Below are positions 14,172-17,191 of a stretch of DNA of 17,191 nt, one piece after another. The DNA comes from Tissierellia bacterium (GTDB lineage Bacteria; Bacillota_A; Clostridia; Tissierellales; Peptoniphilaceae). The position numbers and the translations under genes were made by a program. Numbering within the stretch: the stretch's first letter is position 1; each line of letters begins with the position of its first letter. The stretch lies in NCBI GenBank assembly GCA_012513395.1, contig JAAZCH010000252.1:1-17191 (forward strand). The letters run 5' to 3'. The notes beneath the pieces are model-generated. The model was not told the DNA's origin. It saw only the letters and a program-made list of their open reading frames with translations, and ran no database searches.

Positions 14172-14780
14172 ATGAAAAGATTAACAATGATACTGTGTTT
14201 CATAATATTAATAGGATGCAAAACTGAAAAAAATATTATCGACACCGCTGAATTTGAAAATATTCAAGTGGAAATTTTATCCAGTAGTAGCGACTATGGA
14301 GATGAAATCAAAATCCAAAGAGATTCCCATGAATTTGTCATTGACGCAGAAGGGATGAATCCTTGGAAGATAGATTTTTGTAACGTAGACGGAGGCGAAG
14401 TGGAACTTGCCATAGGAGTTTACAAGAAAAGTCCCCATCACAAGGAAATAGTACGGAGATTATTTTTATACAATATTGATTTTGAAAATGAACGCTTAAA
14501 ACCCAAGCTGAGAATCAGCAGATTACATAATCCCTTGGTGGATTTTGTTATGATAGATATAGACGAAGACGGGCTAGATGAAATAATATCTATAGAAGAA
14601 ACCATTCGAGGAAATTATGTAATGGGAGGGTACAACTGGACGAATTTCGCCTTTGAAAGAGATTATTCCAGCGAAGAAATAGAAATAGAACCTACATATT
14701 TAAACAAAGAAGGCAGAATCGAAATTAATGGCAGTGTGTACGAATTATTTTTAGACAAAGAGGAGATTAATTGGAGATGA
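14172..14780 (+). CDS. Small lipoprotein with FG-GAP/VCBS-like repeats
   Basis: This 202-residue protein has a short lipoprotein signal peptide (MKR, hydrophobic core, lipobox LIGC with Cys16); the basic n-region supports this ATG rather than Met6. Two similar stretches resemble FG-GAP/VCBS calcium-binding repeats: a degenerate one, WKIDFCNVDGGEVELAIGVYK (about 57-77), in which the acidic DxDxDG loop is broken, and a good one, FVMIDIDEDGLDEIISIEE (about 119-137), with an intact Asp-rich loop. Between them are R-rich and aromatic segments (RRLFLYNIDF, LRISRLHNPL). Such repeats form blades of beta-propellers used for protein or surface interactions; with 202 residues only a partial propeller is possible. 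It overlaps the next gene by ATGA, so the two are translated together. Confidence 0.78.
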   Translation: MKRLTMILCFIILIGCKTEKNIIDTAEFENIQVEILSSSSDYGDEIKIQRDSHEFVIDAEGMNPWKIDFCNVDGGEVELAIGVYKKSPHHKEIVRRLFLYNIDFENERLKPKLRISRLHNPLVDFVMIDIDEDGLDEIISIEETIRGNYVMGGYNWTNFAFERDYSSEEIEIEPTYLNKEGRIEINGSVYELFLDKEEINWR

Positions 14781-17035
14781 AAAGAAAATTACTTATCGTA
14801 TTGGCTGTAATTTTGACCTTGGGGATTTTTGCTAGTTGTAATAAGAAAGAGCCCGAAGTTAAAGAGCCTGTAGAAAACAACATTATCAAAGAAAAGCTAG
14901 CTCAAAAAGAAAATGAAGAAGGCGAAGAAGTACCGACAGTAAAATTAAACGACGTGAGCTATCTAGAAGAATTGGAGAAGAAAGCTATCGAGGTGCCCTT
15001 CGAGCTCACCAAGATCACGCCCAAAGTTCCAAAATATTCCATCGAAGCGAATCTATCCAATGTTAAAAACGCAGAGCACTTCGGAGAATTCACAGAAGCC
15101 CAAAGAAAATTCCTAGTAGAAAATGGATTTTTAATAACAAAAACTGGATTCACATTCTATGACGGTGTAACAGAATTCAAGTACGACCAAATTCACCAAA
15201 TTTACGAAGAAAATGAATACAAAGGGATACCTAGTTTTGTAACAACAGACTCTATGACCCACATTTTCCACATATTTTATGACGGATTTTTACGAGACAT
15301 AGAAATGAATCAACTCTATCCAAAATCAGTGGAAATGACAAAAAAATTATTACAAAAAAATCTGGAAATCTATAACCAATTAGAAAATCCAAGGCTCAAA
15401 GAACTACAACTTAAAAACGTAGCCTTCTTCGCAGTAGAAGGAAAGCTTTTGGGAATCGATATAGGAAATGAAATCCCAAAAGAAGCGATGAATATGGTAG
15501 ATGTCGAGATGAAAAATATCGAAGGCAAATCAGAAAATACTTCACCTATAAATGGAAACAAAGTAGACTATTCCCAAATGACGGTAAGAGGACATTACAC
15601 CAGAGACGAGAAGCTAGAGAAATATTTCCTAAGCACTATGTACTACGGCCAAATCGGAATGTTTCCCTTTAAAGAAGGCAGAGTAGACGAAGATGCAATA
15701 CTTCAATCACTCCTCATCACCCACAGTGTCTATGAAGACCCAGAAGTTTTTAAACTTTGGGCAGCACTAGTAGACCCTATAGACTTTTTAGTAGAAACAG
15801 CAGACGACTTATCCTTGAGAGAGTATGGCAGGATGCTTTACTCAATTTATGGAGAAGTCCCAAATTTAGAAAATCTAGATGACAAGACGAGTTTGGACGC
15901 AGTTGTAAAGATGATAGGCGAACTTCCAAGACCTATAATCGCACCATTTTTAGGCCAAAGCTTTAGATTCATTCCCCAAAGATCAGTTATGGACAATGTG
16001 CTAATGCAAAATGTCGTAGATGTAAAAGAAGGACCTATTCCATCTAAAAGACCAATTTACTTAGGACTAGATATTATGGCAGCCTTTGGTAATGAAAAAG
16101 CAAAAGAAATTTTATACGCAGACGAATACAATTCTCATTGGAGCATGTATAAGGCACGTACGGAAAATAATATTACATTGGTAAATTCCTTTTCAGATAA
16201 AAACTGGCAGAAAAATCTCTACCGCGGATGGCTTTGGATGCTGGAATCCTATAGCAACACATACGAAGAAGGCTATCCAATGTTTATGCAAAATGAAGCA
16301 TGGAAAACAAAAGACCTAGTCAGCGCCTTGGGTTCCTATACAGAACTGAAACACGATACGGTACTATATGGAAAACAGTTGATGGCAGAGATGGGCGGCG
16401 GCTCGCCAGACGAGATGCCCAAAAGTTATGTAGAGCCGAATTTAGAGCTATATGAAAAGCTATCATGGCTTTTGGAATACACAAAAGTAAATTTAAAAGA
16501 TAGAGAAATGCTATCTGAAGAATATGAGCTTAAGCTAAATAGATTCCAAAAAAATGTAGACAAATTGATAGAGTTAACGAAAAAAGAATTAAACGGCGAA
16601 GCATTTACAGAAGATGATTATAAAGAACTGTTTTATATAGGCGGATGGATGGAATCCATAGCAGTAGCATTCGTCCAAGGAGAAATGTCTTATTGGTATG
16701 AAATAGAAAATGTAACAGATAGAAGAATGCCAGTAGTTGTAGATCTTATGAGCGTGGTAGAAAATTCAGTAGGCGTTCCCATGGGATATTCATCCATGGC
16801 CACAGGAAAACCAGCAGAAATCTACGTAGTCTATCCCCAAGATGGAGAACTTTATTTAGGTAGAGGTGGAATATTCACCTTCCACGAATTCATCTCAGAA
16901 GAAAGACTCACAGACGAAAAATGGCAAGAGACATTACTAACAGAAAAAGAAGTAGAACTACCATATTGGTACAAAGATATAATATTCGAAGAAAAACCAG
17001 AATTCGAAGGAGATATGAGCCAGTACGGGTGGTAA
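14777..17035 (+). CDS. Large lipoprotein of the DUF3160 family
   Basis: This 752-residue product (from ATG 14777) has a lipoprotein signal (KRK, hydrophobic core, lipobox FASC with Cys21) and an acidic, charged linker to about residue 75. The DUF3160 domain follows: PKYSIEANLSNVKNAEHFG, then the family-typical IPSFVTTDSMTHIFHIFYD (about 151-169) and an all-helical body, with a small beta-rich end around VVYPQDGELYLGRGGIFTFHEF. DUF3160 proteins are secreted or surface proteins of unknown function. The ATG overlaps the previous stop (ATGA at 14777-14780); an in-frame TTG at 14771, five bases after AGGAG (14761-14765), is an alternative start that would add two residues. Shared transcription with the FG-GAP-like lipoprotein suggests the two products act together at the cell surface. 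Confidence 0.85.
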   Translation: MKRKLLIVLAVILTLGIFASCNKKEPEVKEPVENNIIKEKLAQKENEEGEEVPTVKLNDVSYLEELEKKAIEVPFELTKITPKVPKYSIEANLSNVKNAEHFGEFTEAQRKFLVENGFLITKTGFTFYDGVTEFKYDQIHQIYEENEYKGIPSFVTTDSMTHIFHIFYDGFLRDIEMNQLYPKSVEMTKKLLQKNLEIYNQLENPRLKELQLKNVAFFAVEGKLLGIDIGNEIPKEAMNMVDVEMKNIEGKSENTSPINGNKVDYSQMTVRGHYTRDEKLEKYFLSTMYYGQIGMFPFKEGRVDEDAILQSLLITHSVYEDPEVFKLWAALVDPIDFLVETADDLSLREYGRMLYSIYGEVPNLENLDDKTSLDAVVKMIGELPRPIIAPFLGQSFRFIPQRSVMDNVLMQNVVDVKEGPIPSKRPIYLGLDIMAAFGNEKAKEILYADEYNSHWSMYKARTENNITLVNSFSDKNWQKNLYRGWLWMLESYSNTYEEGYPMFMQNEAWKTKDLVSALGSYTELKHDTVLYGKQLMAEMGGGSPDEMPKSYVEPNLELYEKLSWLLEYTKVNLKDREMLSEEYELKLNRFQKNVDKLIELTKKELNGEAFTEDDYKELFYIGGWMESIAVAFVQGEMSYWYEIENVTDRRMPVVVDLMSVVENSVGVPMGYSSMATGKPAEIYVVYPQDGELYLGRGGIFTFHEFISEERLTDEKWQETLLTEKEVELPYWYKDIIFEEKPEFEGDMSQYGW

Positions 17036-17067
17036 AAATAAAACAAAAGCCTTCAGCAAAAATAGAG

Positions 17068-17191
17068 TGACCCCAAAAAGTTGGACTTTATAGAGTAAGT
17101 ATAAATTTTTGTACTTACTCTATTTTTTATTTGTGAAGATTTTGAAAAGTTATTATTCAAAACGTTTTCTTAAACAATTAGTATCACTAAC
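17068..17191. mobile_element. One end of an IS3-family (IS150-like) element, cut by window edge
   Basis: TGACCCCAAAAAGTTGGAC (17068-17086) has the form of the terminal inverted repeat of IS150-group elements, starting with the TG dinucleotide usual for IS3 ends. The element would extend to the right, beyond the window. On the - strand a frame is open from the window edge for 12 codons (V-S-D-T-N-C-L-R-K-R-F-E) and ends in TAATAA (17155-17150), which could be the end of a transposase. No target duplication can be checked because the other end is missing. Confidence 0.5.
17090..17128 (+). terminator. Strong intrinsic terminator near the IS end
   Basis: The perfect 12-bp stem ATAGAGTAAGTA (17090-17101) / TACTTACTCTAT (17112-17123), with a 10-base loop, is followed by six T (17123-17128). 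It acts on the + strand only. It would end the lipoprotein transcript and keep it from entering the mobile element. Confidence 0.8.

Overview
The window looks like a chromosomal segment of a low-GC, Gram-positive anaerobe of the Firmicutes. The AT-rich sequence, strong AGGAGG-type ribosome binding sites, a WalRK-WalH-WalI operon and lipobox lipoproteins all point that way. Assignment to the Tissierellia/Peptoniphilaceae side is a guess from overall protein style, not something the sequence proves.

Layout. (1) Bases 1-708 are the 3' end of an EF-G-type translation factor gene on the + strand, cut by the window edge. (2) Bases 709-981 hold no convincing gene: a candidate dispersed intergenic element (721-898) and an intrinsic terminator (914-970). 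(3) Bases 982-2356 are a small AT-rich accessory cassette on +: two tandem, related two-helix mini-proteins, a three-helix membrane protein, a frameshifted gene remnant and an orphan 144-residue protein. It is bracketed by two near-identical terminator hairpins in direct orientation. (4) On the - strand lie a MATE exporter (2463-3770) and, upstream of it, an MFS transporter-sppA-rdd operon (6796 down to 3943). (5) A divergent promoter region (6797-6934) separates that operon from walR-walK-walH-walI on +, the envelope-stress/cell-wall regulatory operon, with no walJ after it. (6) An XRE-TPR regulator follows, then three consecutive lipoprotein genes: a CapA-type metallophosphatase, a small FG-GAP-like protein and a large DUF3160 protein. 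(7) From about 17068 to the right edge is what looks like one end of an IS3-family element with a strong terminator just inside it.

Common theme. Most genes here serve the cell envelope: WalRK controls wall metabolism, SppA with its RDD partner works in the membrane (linked in Bacillus subtilis to lantibiotic resistance), MATE/MFS proteins export or import small molecules, and the lipoproteins sit on the outer face of the membrane.

Most unusual signals: two genes (MATE and the FG-GAP-like lipoprotein) have no Shine-Dalgarno sequence and carry an extended -10 element, TGATA(C/T)AAT, exactly 6 bases before the ATG, which predicts leaderless mRNAs; the XRE gene has an ATG in the same position in addition to a downstream SD-preceded ATG. 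The duplicated terminator around the accessory cassette is the other notable structure. I found no CRISPR array, tRNA, rRNA or clear defence system.
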